In this document: positions 16,948 to 27,550 of the stretch, one piece after another
Numbering within the stretch: the stretch's first letter is position 1
How the letters are laid out: each line of letters opens with the position of its first letter
Assembly (NCBI RefSeq): GCF_018224955.1
Contig: NZ_JAGTUU010000001.1
Span: 620,001 to 684,000, forward strand
Reading direction: 5' to 3'
DNA length: 64,000 nucleotides
From: Thetidibacter halocola
Lineage (GTDB): Bacteria; Pseudomonadota; Alphaproteobacteria; Rhodobacterales; Rhodobacteraceae
Notes under the pieces: model-generated
What the model saw: the letters and a program-made list of their open reading frames with translations, nothing else
Databases searched by the model: none
What the model was told of the DNA's origin: nothing
Program-made: the position numbers and the translations under genes

Positions 16948-18608
16948 GCCTGTTTCGCCAGCGCCGCCTCGCGCATGGCGCTCAGCGTCACGCGCGGGGT
17001 CAGCGCCTCGGCCGACACGTTGAGGTCCAGCACCGCCCCGGTCTTCGATGCCAGCGCGCGGGCAAAGGCCGCGGCGAAATCCTCGGTGCGCTCGACCCGC
17101 TCGCCATGAAAGCCATAGGCGCGGGCCAGCATCGCGAAATCCGGGCTGACCATGTCGGTGCCCGACACGCGGGCGGGATAATGCCGCTCCTGGTGGGCGC
17201 GGATCGTTCCATAGGTGCCGTTGTTGACGATCAGGATGACCGGTTGGGCCCCCGCCTGCGCAGCGGTCGCCAGTTCCTGCCCGGTCATCTGGAAATCGCC
17301 GTCGCCCGCGATGCAGACCACGGCCCGCCCCGGATGCGCGACCTTTGCCGCCACCGCCGCCGGCACGCCGTATCCCATCGCCCCCGATTGCGGCGCAAGC
17401 AGCCGGTGGCGCGCGCCGTATTTGAAGAAATACCCGGGCCATACCGCGAAATTCCCTGCGCCATTGGTCAGGATCGCATCCTCGGGCAGAACCTCTTGCA
17501 GATGGGCGATGACCTTGCCCATGTCCACCGGCGACGGCTGATCCGGCAGGGCAAAGCCCGCCTCGAACGCCGCCCGCGCCGTAGCCCGCCAGCCGGCCCA
17601 GCCGCCCGAGACGGGCGCGGCCGCCAGCGCCTGCGCCATGGCGGAAGGGTCGGCATGAATGCCAAGCTCGGGCACATAGACCTTGCCCAGTTCGTCGTCC
17701 GAGCCGTGCACATGGATCAGCCGCTGTTTCGGCTGCGGCACGTCGAGCAGGGTATAGCCATCGGTCGAATTCTCGCCGAAGCGCACGTTGATCCCCAGGA
17801 TCACGTCGGCCTCGGCGATCAGCCGTTTTGTCGAGGGCCACATCCCCACCCCGGCATGGCCGCAGAAGGACTGCGAATCGTTGTCGAACTGATCCTGGTA
17901 GCGGAACACGGCCACCGCCGGAATGTCGCTTTCCTCGGCAAAGCTTTGCAGGGCGGCGCGGCCCTCTGGTGTCCAGTTGCTGCCGCCCAGGAAGATCAGC
18001 GGGCGTTCCGCCCCGGCCAGCAGTGCGCGCGCCTCGGCCAGCGCCGTTGTCGAGGGCGCTGCGGGAACGATCCTCGCCGGGCCACGCAGCGGCGCCGCGT
18101 CGGTGCTGTCGGTCAGCATGTCCTCGGGCAGCGCGATGACCACCGGGCCGGGCCGGCCCGTGGTGGCGACGGTCCAGGCGCGGGCGAGGATTTCGGGGAT
18201 GCGCTCCACCCGGTCAATCTCGGCGGCCCATTTCGCCATCGTGCCGAAGACGGCGCGGTAATCCAGTTCCTGGAAGGCCTCGCGCCCCTTCATGTCGGTG
18301 CCCACCTGGCCCACGAACAGGATCATCGGCGAAGAATCCTGCATCGCCGTATGCACCCCGATCGAGGCATTCGTCGCCCCCGGGCCCCGCGTCACGAAGC
18401 AGATCCCCGGCGCGCCGGTCAGCTTGCCCCAGGCCGCAGCCATGAAAGCCGCGCCGCCCTCCTGCCGGCACAGCACGAAATCCAGCCGTCCGCGCGTGTC
18501 ATGCAGCGCATCCAGCACGGCCAGGTAACTTTCCCCCGGCACGCCGAAGGACTTCGTTGCCCCCTGCGCCACCAGGCAGTCGACCAGCAACTGTCCGCCG
18601 TTCCGCAT
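16944..18608 (-). CDS. Thiamine-pyrophosphate enzyme, acetolactate-synthase-like
   Basis: A 554-residue protein with the three-domain architecture of the POX/AHAS family. The catalytic glutamate lies in GVPGESYL (about residue 27), and the TPP/Mg2+ motif GDGDFQMTGQEL...NNGTYG spans about 430-460. It is distinct from biosynthetic AHAS: no small subunit gene is adjacent and the operon partners are DUF2182/DUF1326/DinB. It may be a 2-oxoacid decarboxylase, a carboligase or an oxalyl-CoA-type enzyme; substrate residues cannot be assigned by eye. First gene of its operon, divergent from the large decarboxylase. Confidence 0.82.
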   Translation of the reverse strand: MRNGGQLLVDCLVAQGATKSFGVPGESYLAVLDALHDTRGRLDFVLCRQEGGAAFMAAAWGKLTGAPGICFVTRGPGATNASIGVHTAMQDSSPMILFVGQVGTDMKGREAFQELDYRAVFGTMAKWAAEIDRVERIPEILARAWTVATTGRPGPVVIALPEDMLTDSTDAAPLRGPARIVPAAPSTTALAEARALLAGAERPLIFLGGSNWTPEGRAALQSFAEESDIPAVAVFRYQDQFDNDSQSFCGHAGVGMWPSTKRLIAEADVILGINVRFGENSTDGYTLLDVPQPKQRLIHVHGSDDELGKVYVPELGIHADPSAMAQALAAAPVSGGWAGWRATARAAFEAGFALPDQPSPVDMGKVIAHLQEVLPEDAILTNGAGNFAVWPGYFFKYGARHRLLAPQSGAMGYGVPAAVAAKVAHPGRAVVCIAGDGDFQMTGQELATAAQAGAQPVILIVNNGTYGTIRAHQERHYPARVSGTDMVSPDFAMLARAYGFHGERVERTEDFAAAFARALASKTGAVLDLNVSAEALTPRVTLSAMREAALAKQA

Positions 18609-18753
18609 CCCGTTCTCCCCGTTTTTCCAAGGCGTAGCGCAGGTAGACCCCGAACCGAAAGACCCGAATTGCGCAAAACCGCCGCCAGACCGCCGCCCGC
18701 CGCCCGCGCAGCAGGGGCCATTCCCCGGCTGTCGGTGGACGGTTCGGGCCCGC

Positions 18754-18850
18754 CCCGTTACCCCCCGCGCGGCCTGCCGGAGAGGAAACGGGACTGCGTG
18801 GGATCCTGCCGGGGACAGGAACGACCCTTGCTGCTCCCTGCCGTGTCGTT
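18754..18850 (+). promoter_or_regulatory. Candidate structured 5' leader of the decarboxylase gene
   Basis: The 280-bp gap between the divergent TPP-enzyme and decarboxylase genes holds nested inverted repeats on the plus strand. CCCGTT (18754) pairs with AACGGG (18787), and AACGAC (18820) pairs with GTCGTT (18845), with a C/T-rich loop. This suggests a folded mRNA leader. An alphaproteobacterial riboswitch-like element (speF) is known upstream of polyamine decarboxylase genes, but I cannot verify its consensus here. Confidence 0.4.
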
Positions 18851-18889
18851 ATGAAAAGGGAAAGCCGTGCTCAACCCGAGGAGACGTTC

Positions 18890-21181
18890 ATGAAGTTCCG
18901 CTTTCCCGTCATCATCATCGATGAGGATTTCCGTTCGGACAACACGTCTGGCCTCGGCATCCGCGCCCTCGCCCAGGCAATCGAGGCCGAAGGCTTCGAG
19001 GTGCTGGGCGCAACAAGCTACGGCGACCTGTCTCAATTCGCCCAGCAGCAGAGCCGCGCCTCGGCCTTCGTGCTGTCGATCGACGACGAGGAATTCACCC
19101 CGGGGCCCGACCTCGATCCCGCCGTGCTGAACCTGCGCACCTTCATCGAGGAGGTGCGCTGGAAGAACGCCGACGTGCCGATCTACGTCTATGGCGAGAC
19201 CAAGACCTCGCGCCATCTGCCCAACGATGTCCTGCGCGAGCTGCACGGGTTCATCCACATGTTCGAGGACACGCCGGAATTCGTGGCCCGCCACGTCATC
19301 CGCGAGGCCAAGACGTATCTCGAAGGCATCCAGCCGCCCTTCTTCAAGGCGTTGCTCGATTACGCGGAGGACGGGTCCTATTCCTGGCATTGCCCCGGCC
19401 ATTCCGGCGGCGTGGCGTTCCTGAAATCGCCCATCGGTCAGATGTATCACCAGTTCTACGGCGAGAACATGCTGCGCGCCGATGTCTGCAACTCGGTCGA
19501 GGAACTGGGCCAGCTGCTGGATCACAACGGCGCCATCGGCGCGTCGGAACGCAACGCGGCGCGGATCTTCAACGCCGATCACTGCTTTTTCGTCACCAAC
19601 GGCACCTCGACCTCGAACAAGATGGTCTGGCATCACACGGTCGCGCCCGGCGATGTCGTCGTGGTCGACCGCAACTGCCACAAGTCGATCCTGCATTCGA
19701 TCATCATGACCGGCGCCATCCCGGTCTTCATGCGGCCGACGCGCAACCACTGGGGCATCATCGGCCCGATCCCGCGATCCGAATTCGAGCCCGAGCAGAT
19801 CAAGGCCAAGATCCGGGCCAACCCGCTGCTCGAGGGGGTCGATGCCGACACGGTCAAGCCGCGCATCATGTCGCTGACGCAATCGACCTATGACGGGGTT
19901 CTCTACAACACCGAAGAGGTCAAGAGCCTGCTGGACGGCTATGTCGACAACCTGCATTTCGACGAGGCCTGGCTGCCACATGCCGCCTTCCACCCGTTCT
20001 ACGGCACCTATCACGCGATGGGGCGCAAGCGGCCGCGCACGAAGCATTCCGTCACCTACTCGACCCAGTCCCTGCACAAGCTGCTTGCCGGCATCAGCCA
20101 GGCGAGCCACGTGCTGGTGCAGAACTCGGAGACGACGCCGCTGGACCCGCAGCTGTTCAACGAAGCCTACCTGATGCACACCTCGACTTCGCCGCAATAC
20201 TCGATCATCGCGTCCTGCGACGTCGCCGCCGCGATGATGGAGCCGCCGGGCGGAACCGCCCTCGTCGAGGAAAGCCTGGTCGAGGCGCTCGATTTCCGCC
20301 GCGCAATGCGCAAGGTCGACGAGGAATTCGGCAATGACTGGTGGTTCCAGGTCTGGGGGCCGGATGCGCTGGCCGAGGAAGGGATCGGCCGCGCCAAGGA
20401 TTGGGAACTCAAGAAGACCGACAGCGAGGGCGTCGAAAGCTCGGGCGCGGATGCCTGGCACGGCTTTGGCGACATGGCGCGCGGCTTCAACATGCTGGAT
20501 CCGATCAAGGCCACGATCATCACCCCCGGGTTGAACATCGACGGCCGGTTCGAGGAAAACGGCATCCCGGCTTCGATCGTCTCGAAATACCTGACCGAAC
20601 ATGGTGTCGTGGTGGAAAAGACCGGGCTTTACAGCTTTTTCATCATGTTCACCATCGGCATCACAAAGGGCCGGTGGAACACGCTGCTGGCCGCATTGCA
20701 GCAGTTCAAGGACGACTACGACAGGAACCAGCCGCTGTGGCGGGTCATGCCGGAGTTCTGCGCCAAGCAGCCGCGCTATGAAAGCATGGGGCTGGGCGAC
20801 CTCTGCCAGCACGTGCATGCGCTTTACGCGAAACACGACGTCGCGCGCCTGTCGACCGAGATCTACCTCACCGACCATCACCCGGCGATGACGCCGACCG
20901 AGGCCTTTTCCCATATCGCGCGGCGCAAGACGGAACGGGTGGCCATCGACGATCTCGAGGGCCGCGTGACGACCAGCCTTGTCACCCCCTACCCGCCGGG
21001 CATTCCGCTGCTGATCCCGGGCGAGGTCTTCAACGGAAAAATCGTCGAATACCTCAAGTTCAATCGCGAATTCTCTCTCCAGTGCCCGGGGTTCGAGACG
21101 GATATTCACGGTCTGGTGCAGGAGAAGGATGCATCCGGAACCGTGCGTTACTTCGCCGATTGCGTGGCAGAGACGGCCTGA
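18890..21181 (+). CDS. Class I Orn/Lys/Arg decarboxylase
   Basis: PLP-dependent decarboxylase of 763 residues producing a polyamine or cadaverine/agmatine from ornithine, lysine or arginine. The N-terminal response-regulator-like wing domain spans about 1-130. The PLP lysine lies in STQSLHKLLAGISQ (about residue 400), and WHCPGHSGG and NFDEAW-like LHFDEAWLPH are present. The length equals that of the enteric acid-induced family. I chose ATG 18890 because of the GAGGAG ribosome site; an in-frame ATG 39 nt earlier is less well placed. The substrate among Orn/Lys/Arg is not decidable here. Acid resistance or polyamine synthesis are both plausible. Confidence 0.88.
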   Translation: MKFRFPVIIIDEDFRSDNTSGLGIRALAQAIEAEGFEVLGATSYGDLSQFAQQQSRASAFVLSIDDEEFTPGPDLDPAVLNLRTFIEEVRWKNADVPIYVYGETKTSRHLPNDVLRELHGFIHMFEDTPEFVARHVIREAKTYLEGIQPPFFKALLDYAEDGSYSWHCPGHSGGVAFLKSPIGQMYHQFYGENMLRADVCNSVEELGQLLDHNGAIGASERNAARIFNADHCFFVTNGTSTSNKMVWHHTVAPGDVVVVDRNCHKSILHSIIMTGAIPVFMRPTRNHWGIIGPIPRSEFEPEQIKAKIRANPLLEGVDADTVKPRIMSLTQSTYDGVLYNTEEVKSLLDGYVDNLHFDEAWLPHAAFHPFYGTYHAMGRKRPRTKHSVTYSTQSLHKLLAGISQASHVLVQNSETTPLDPQLFNEAYLMHTSTSPQYSIIASCDVAAAMMEPPGGTALVEESLVEALDFRRAMRKVDEEFGNDWWFQVWGPDALAEEGIGRAKDWELKKTDSEGVESSGADAWHGFGDMARGFNMLDPIKATIITPGLNIDGRFEENGIPASIVSKYLTEHGVVVEKTGLYSFFIMFTIGITKGRWNTLLAALQQFKDDYDRNQPLWRVMPEFCAKQPRYESMGLGDLCQHVHALYAKHDVARLSTEIYLTDHHPAMTPTEAFSHIARRKTERVAIDDLEGRVTTSLVTPYPPGIPLLIPGEVFNGKIVEYLKFNREFSLQCPGFETDIHGLVQEKDASGTVRYFADCVAETA

Positions 21182-21194
21182 CCACAACAGTCGC

Positions 21195-21224
21195 ACGGCT
21201 GCCGCGCAATGGCACGGCAGCCGT
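21195..21224 (+). terminator. Hairpin after the decarboxylase gene
   Basis: A perfect 9-bp stem ACGGCTGCC/GGCAGCCGT with a 12-nt loop lies 14 nt after the decarboxylase stop. The sequence that follows is A-rich rather than T-rich, so termination may depend on the next hairpin. Confidence 0.5.
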
Positions 21225-21238
21225 CGCGGAAAAGAAAA

Positions 21239-21264
21239 GGCGCGGCCCCCGAGGGGACCGCGCC
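21239..21264 (-). terminator. Rho-independent terminator of katG
   Basis: A near-perfect 26-bp inverted repeat (GGCGCGGCCCCC...GGGGACCGCGCC) is followed on the minus strand by TTTTCTTTTCC. It lies 22 nt after the katG stop and also separates katG from the convergent decarboxylase gene. Confidence 0.75.
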
Positions 21265-21285
21265 ATGTGCCGGATGGGCGGTGGA

Positions 21286-23478
<2,193 letters not shown>

Positions 23479-23572
23479 TCAGGCGGCAAAGGCGCCACAC
23501 CCAGCACCCGCGCGACTCATGTCGCGCCGCGCCGCCCTGAAAGTGGAATCGTTCTAACAGAGGGAAGGCATT

Positions 23573-23616
23573 TGTATAAGTTGCATTTTCGGATGCAGTT
23601 CATAACCAAATCCTAT
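23573..23616 (-). promoter_or_regulatory. Candidate katG promoter and OxyR-like site
   Basis: Reading the minus strand towards katG, ATAG-N7-TTAT-N7-ATCC-N7-CAAC (23616 to 23580) resembles the spaced OxyR tetranucleotide pattern: two strong and two weak elements. A TATACA -10 candidate lies just after it (23578-23573). The spacing is right, but two of the four blocks are poor matches, so this is a low-confidence call. Confidence 0.35.
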
Positions 23617-23700
23617 CAATGGCACAGGCCCGCGCGGGATGGCGGGCGGGGCGATGTCCGCGCAGCGGACGAGCGGCGTCCGACACCCCGTACACGGAGA

Positions 23701-23720
23701 AGGGGCGCCGAAGCGCCCCT
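23701..23720 (-). terminator. Terminator of the branched-chain transporter operon
   Basis: A perfect 8-bp stem, AGGGGCGC/GCGCCCCT, has a stable TTCG tetraloop on the minus strand, followed by TCTCC. It lies 28 nt after the livM stop. Confidence 0.6.
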
Positions 23721-23747
23721 CCCCTGACCCGTCCCAAGGGACCGGTC

Positions 23748-25052
23748 TCATTTCTCGGGGATCAGCCCGCGAGGCGAAAAGCGCAACACCAGCAGAAGCA
23801 CGATCCCCATGGTCAGCAGCCGCATATGCGCCACGCTGTCCAGCAGGTGCGCCTTGAGCGCCGATCCATCCGCCATGCCCGCCGTGATCCCCTGCATCAG
23901 CAGCGCGCCCAGCGGCTCCACCTGCACCCAGAGGAACCAGATCAGGAACCCGCCCAGCACCGCGCCCAGGTTGCTGCCCGACCCGCCGACGATCACCATC
24001 ACCCAGACCAGGAAGGTAAAGCGCAGCGGCTGGTAGCTCGACGGGGTCAGCTGGCCGTCCAGCGTGGTCATCATCGCGCCCGCCAGCCCGCAGATCGCCG
24101 AGCCCAGCACAAAGACCTGAAGATGCCGGCGCGTCACGTCCTTGCCCATCGCCCGCGCCGCGGTCTCGTTGTCGCGAATGGCGCGCATCATGCGCCCCCA
24201 GGGGCTTTTCAGCGCCAGTTGCAGAGCGACGAAGATCACCACCAGCACGATGGCGAAGAGCACACCATACTGCGTCTTGACCCAGAGCCCCGAGGCGGTG
24301 ACCGCGTCCAGCCCCAGCCCCGCCGCCTGCTCGACGAAGGCCGGGTCGTTCTGGAGGTCGACCTCGTAGGGCACCGGCCGAGGCAGGCCGATCACGTTCT
24401 TCACGCCCCGCGACAACCAGTCCTCGTTCTTCATCACGGCGATGATGATCTCGGAGATCCCCAGCGTCGCGATGGCGAGATAGTCAGACCGCAGTCCCAG
24501 CGCCGTCTTGCCGATCACCCAGGCCCCGCCCGCGGCCAGCAGGCCGCCAACCGGCCAGGCCAGCAGCACCGGCAGGCCCAGCCCGCCCAGGTAACCCGTC
24601 AGCGCCGGGTCCACCGCCTCGACCGCCTGCACGCCACTGTCGAACACCGCGCGAAAGGCGAAGAAGCCCACCAGGCCCAGCGCCAACAAGGCCAGCCCCC
24701 GCGCCCGCCCCGGCGACATCCGCTGCCACAGAAGGATCGCCCCCGCGATGGTCGCAGCCCCCAGCACCAGCCCGGCAAGAATGCCCAAGCCCCCCGCCTG
24801 CCAGGCCGCGCCCACCGGCGGCATCGAGACCAGCACCACCGCCAGGCCGCCCAGCGCGACAAAGCCCATGACGCCCACGTTGAACAGGCCCGCAAAGCCC
24901 CATTGCAGGTTCACGCCCAGCGCCATGATCGCGCTGATCAGGCCGAAATTCAGGATCACCAGCGCCGTGTTCCAGCTTTGCAGCATGCCCGTCCCGACGA
25001 TCAGAGCTGCTACCAGCGCAAACAGCCCCGCGTTTCTCAACCCGTCGCTCAT
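23748..25052 (-). CDS. livM: Branched-chain amino-acid ABC transporter permease (LivM type)
   Basis: Inner-membrane permease of 434 residues with about ten hydrophobic segments. The LivM signature GLRSDYLAIATLGISEIII (about 203-221) and RDNETAARAMGKDV (the loop that contacts the ATPase) are clear. It carries an extra hydrophobic region of about 60 residues (100-160), seen in other alphaproteobacterial LivM proteins. It overlaps livH by 4 bp and is the last gene of the operon. Substrate specificity belongs to the binding protein and is only assumed to be branched-chain amino acids. Confidence 0.88.
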   Translation of the reverse strand: MSDGLRNAGLFALVAALIVGTGMLQSWNTALVILNFGLISAIMALGVNLQWGFAGLFNVGVMGFVALGGLAVVLVSMPPVGAAWQAGGLGILAGLVLGAATIAGAILLWQRMSPGRARGLALLALGLVGFFAFRAVFDSGVQAVEAVDPALTGYLGGLGLPVLLAWPVGGLLAAGGAWVIGKTALGLRSDYLAIATLGISEIIIAVMKNEDWLSRGVKNVIGLPRPVPYEVDLQNDPAFVEQAAGLGLDAVTASGLWVKTQYGVLFAIVLVVIFVALQLALKSPWGRMMRAIRDNETAARAMGKDVTRRHLQVFVLGSAICGLAGAMMTTLDGQLTPSSYQPLRFTFLVWVMVIVGGSGSNLGAVLGGFLIWFLWVQVEPLGALLMQGITAGMADGSALKAHLLDSVAHMRLLTMGIVLLLVLRFSPRGLIPEK

Positions 25053-26062
25053 ACCGCCTTCCCCTTGAACAGACCCGTGGGCTTGAACAGCAGCACCACG
25101 ACGAGGATCATGAAACTGACCGCGAACTTGTACTCGGTCGACATGAGCTGCATCAGCCCCTCGGGCGCCAGCGCCTCGGGCAACGCGTATTCCAGCACCT
25201 TCTTCCAGGCATAGGTGACCGTCACCTCGGAAAACGCGATGATGAAACCGCCTGCGATCGCGCCCAGCGGGCTGCCCAGGCCACCGACGATGGCCGCCGC
25301 GAAGATCGGCAGCAGCAGCTGGAAATAGGTGAAGGGCTTGAAGCTCTTGTCGAGCCCGTAGAGCGTGCCCGCGATGGTCGCCAGCGCCGCCACCAGCAGC
25401 CAGGTCACCGCCACCACCTTTTCCGGGTTGATGCCGGACAGCAGCGCCAGGTCCTCATTGTCGGAAAAGGCGCGCATCGACTTGCCGGTGCGGGTCCGGT
25501 TCAGGAACCAGAACAGCGCCGCCACCACGATCACCGCCGTCACCACGGTCAGCGCCTGCGTGCTTCGGATGCCAAAGCCCTCGTCCAACCCGCTCCAGTC
25601 GCGGAACTCGCGCACGGTGAACAGGAACCGCGCCCCGTCGGCGAAATTCTGATCGTCCGGCCCGATGATGAAGCGCGTGATGCCGTTGTAGATGAACATG
25701 ACGCCCATCGAGACGATCACAAGGATCACCGGTTTCGCCTTCTGCGTCCGGTAGAAACGATAGACCACCCGGTCCGTCCCCAGCATCAGCGCCGCCGCCG
25801 CCGCGATGCCGAAGGGCAGCGCCAGCAGCGCCGTCGGCACCGGGCCCAAGCTGATCCCCAAGGACTGGAACCACCAGGTGAACAGGATCACGGCGGTCGT
25901 GCCCAGCGCCATCCCGTCGCCATGAGCAAAGTTGGAGAACCGCAGGATGCCATAGACCAGCGTAACCCCCAGCGCCCCAAGCGCCAGCTGGCTGCCATAG
26001 GTCAGCGCCGGGACGATGACGAAATTCATCAGCACCATCAGTGCGTTAAGAAGCTCCATCAT
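25049..26062 (-). CDS. livH: Branched-chain amino-acid ABC transporter permease (LivH type)
   Basis: Partner permease of LivM, 337 residues and about eight transmembrane helices, with the LivH hallmarks GVTLVYGILRFSNFAHGD (about 33-50) and FSDNEDLALLSGINPEKV. It overlaps the preceding small secreted-protein gene by 4 bp and livM by 4 bp, so expression is tightly coupled. The N-terminus begins MMELLNALM; the second Met could also be the start. Confidence 0.9.
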   Translation of the reverse strand: MMELLNALMVLMNFVIVPALTYGSQLALGALGVTLVYGILRFSNFAHGDGMALGTTAVILFTWWFQSLGISLGPVPTALLALPFGIAAAAALMLGTDRVVYRFYRTQKAKPVILVIVSMGVMFIYNGITRFIIGPDDQNFADGARFLFTVREFRDWSGLDEGFGIRSTQALTVVTAVIVVAALFWFLNRTRTGKSMRAFSDNEDLALLSGINPEKVVAVTWLLVAALATIAGTLYGLDKSFKPFTYFQLLLPIFAAAIVGGLGSPLGAIAGGFIIAFSEVTVTYAWKKVLEYALPEALAPEGLMQLMSTEYKFAVSFMILVVVLLFKPTGLFKGKAV

Positions 26063-26532
26063 TTCGCCTCCAGGGATTCGGCCTCGATGGCGCAGGTGCC
26101 TTCTGAACTGAAGGCCCGCATCCCGCCGTAGATGATGTCATGGGTTGTAACCGCGATCTCGCCGCTCGACCGGATCGAGACAAATCCCGGCCCAAAGCCT
26201 TCGACCCAGCCGCCATAGCGGCTTTCCGCTGTTTCCCCTCCGGTGAATTTCGCGGTTGCGGGGCTGTACCAGAAATGCACGCTAGACTGCGCGCCATCGG
26301 CAAAGCCGTGAATGATCGACAGACCTTTTCCGTTGCCGTTGGGCCAAGTCAGGCGCGCAAGACACGCATCCCTGTTCCAGACGATGCTGAACCGCCCTTC
26401 GCTCGCGGTCTGCCCCTCCTCCGCGCAATCGAAATGCCACACCTGAGCCTGGTTGAAGTCCTGTGCGGCGACCGCCTGCGGTCCCAGTGCCGCCGCGAAA
26501 AGGCAGGCCGACAGTCTCGTTCGATATGACAC
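26059..26532 (-). CDS. Small secreted protein of unknown function inside the liv operon
   Basis: I read a GTG start at 26532, five nt after the livF stop and preceded by a G-rich ribosome site. It gives 157 residues with a clear signal peptide (LSACLFAAALGPQAVAAQ). The mature part has two pairs of Cys-containing segments (HFDCAEEG, DACLARL, and a C-terminal EGTCAIE), consistent with periplasmic disulfides. I do not recognise a family. The stop overlaps the livH start, so it is cotranslated with the transporter. A periplasmic accessory role is inference from position alone. Confidence 0.72.
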   Translation of the reverse strand: MSYRTRLSACLFAAALGPQAVAAQDFNQAQVWHFDCAEEGQTASEGRFSIVWNRDACLARLTWPNGNGKGLSIIHGFADGAQSSVHFWYSPATAKFTGGETAESRYGGWVEGFGPGFVSIRSSGEIAVTTHDIIYGGMRAFSSEGTCAIEAESLEAK

Positions 26533-26536
26533 CCCC

Positions 26537-27370
26537 TTACCCCCCCAGGAAACTCTTGCGCACCTCGGCATCGGCCAGCAGACCCTTGCCCGTGCCGGTA
26601 TGCGCGTTCGCCCCCTGAACCAGCACATAGCCCTTGTCGGCGATCTCCAGCGCCTGCCGCGCGTTCTGTTCCACCATCAGCACCGGCAGGCCGGTGCGGG
26701 CCACCTCGATGATCCGGTCGAAAAGCTCGTCCATGACGATGGGCGACACGCCCGCCGTCGGCTCGTCCAGCATCAGCACCTTGGGCTGCGTCATCAGCGC
26801 CCGGCCCACCGCCACCTGCTGCCGCTGCCCCCCCGACAACTCGCCTGCATTTTGCCGCCGCTTGTCCTTGAGGATCGGGAACAGGTCATAGACCTGCTCC
26901 ATCGTGCCACGGTAATCGTCGGTGCGGATGAAGGCCCCCATCTCGAGGTTTTCCTCCACCGTCATAGTCGGAAAGATGTTGTGCGTCTGCGGCACGAACC
27001 CCATTCCCGCGCGCACCCGCGCCTGTGGCGTCAGCGCCGTGATGTCCAGCCCGTCGAGCGTGACTTTCCCCTCGCGCAGGTCCAGCATGCCGAACAGCGC
27101 CTTCATCGCCGTCGACTTGCCCGCGCCATTGGGCCCCACGATCACCGCGATCTCGCCCCGGTCCACCGCGATGGTGCAGCCGTGCAGGATGTCCGGCCCG
27201 GACTTGCCGTAGCCGCCCGTCATCGCCCGGCCCTCCAGGAAAGGCCCGCCCGGCGAAACCGCCACCGGCCCGTCGCGCCGCGTCACGTCCACGCTCGCGC
27301 CCGCCCCGTCAGCCGTGATCGACCGATCCCGGTTGCCCCGGTCGTCCTGATAAGGGTTCTCACCGCCCAT
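26537..27370 (-). CDS. livF: Branched-chain amino-acid ABC transporter ATP-binding protein (LivF type)
   Basis: Cytosolic ATPase subunit of 277 residues. Walker A GPNGAGKST (about 80-88), signature LSGGQRQQ (about 177-184) and Walker B VLMLDEPTAG (about 200) are intact. It has an N-terminal extension of about 45 residues before the ABC fold (GENPYQDD..., then FLEGRAMTGGYG), found in related Rhodobacteraceae LivF proteins. It is separated from livG by 180 bp carrying a repeated G-rich element, unlike the overlapping genes downstream. Confidence 0.9.
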   Translation of the reverse strand: MGGENPYQDDRGNRDRSITADGAGASVDVTRRDGPVAVSPGGPFLEGRAMTGGYGKSGPDILHGCTIAVDRGEIAVIVGPNGAGKSTAMKALFGMLDLREGKVTLDGLDITALTPQARVRAGMGFVPQTHNIFPTMTVEENLEMGAFIRTDDYRGTMEQVYDLFPILKDKRRQNAGELSGGQRQQVAVGRALMTQPKVLMLDEPTAGVSPIVMDELFDRIIEVARTGLPVLMVEQNARQALEIADKGYVLVQGANAHTGTGKGLLADAEVRKSFLGG

Positions 27371-27386
27371 GAACCAAGCCCATCTT

Positions 27387-27530
27387 CATCTTGCCAGATA
27401 AACTCCGGGGGTGAAGGCGCGTCAGCGCCGAGGGGGCAGAGCCCCCTCGCCCACGGATTGCCGCGCTGTGCGCGGCGGGGGGAGCAGAGCCCCCTGCCGC
27501 GCGCTGCAGGCGCGCGGCCCCCGGGCGACG
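27387..27530 (+). repeat. Intergenic repeat copy 2, G-rich mosaic between livG and livF
   Basis: Starts CATCTTGCCAGATAAACTCC, like the copy at 13745. It then contains two tandem G5-6/C5 hairpins with the same CAGAG loop: AGGGGGCAGAGCCCCCT at 27431-27447, and a GGGGGG...CAGAG...CCCCCT version at about 27477-27495. It fills the only large gap in the liv operon. It may modulate the livG/livF expression ratio through mRNA structure. Confidence 0.6.
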
Positions 27531-27550
27531 GCGGCAGCCGGCGCAACCGC

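Noticed and set aside
16944-18608. Biosynthetic acetolactate synthase (ilvB) call
   Set aside because: No regulatory small-subunit gene is adjacent and the operon partners are unrelated to branched-chain synthesis, so only the TPP-enzyme family is claimed.
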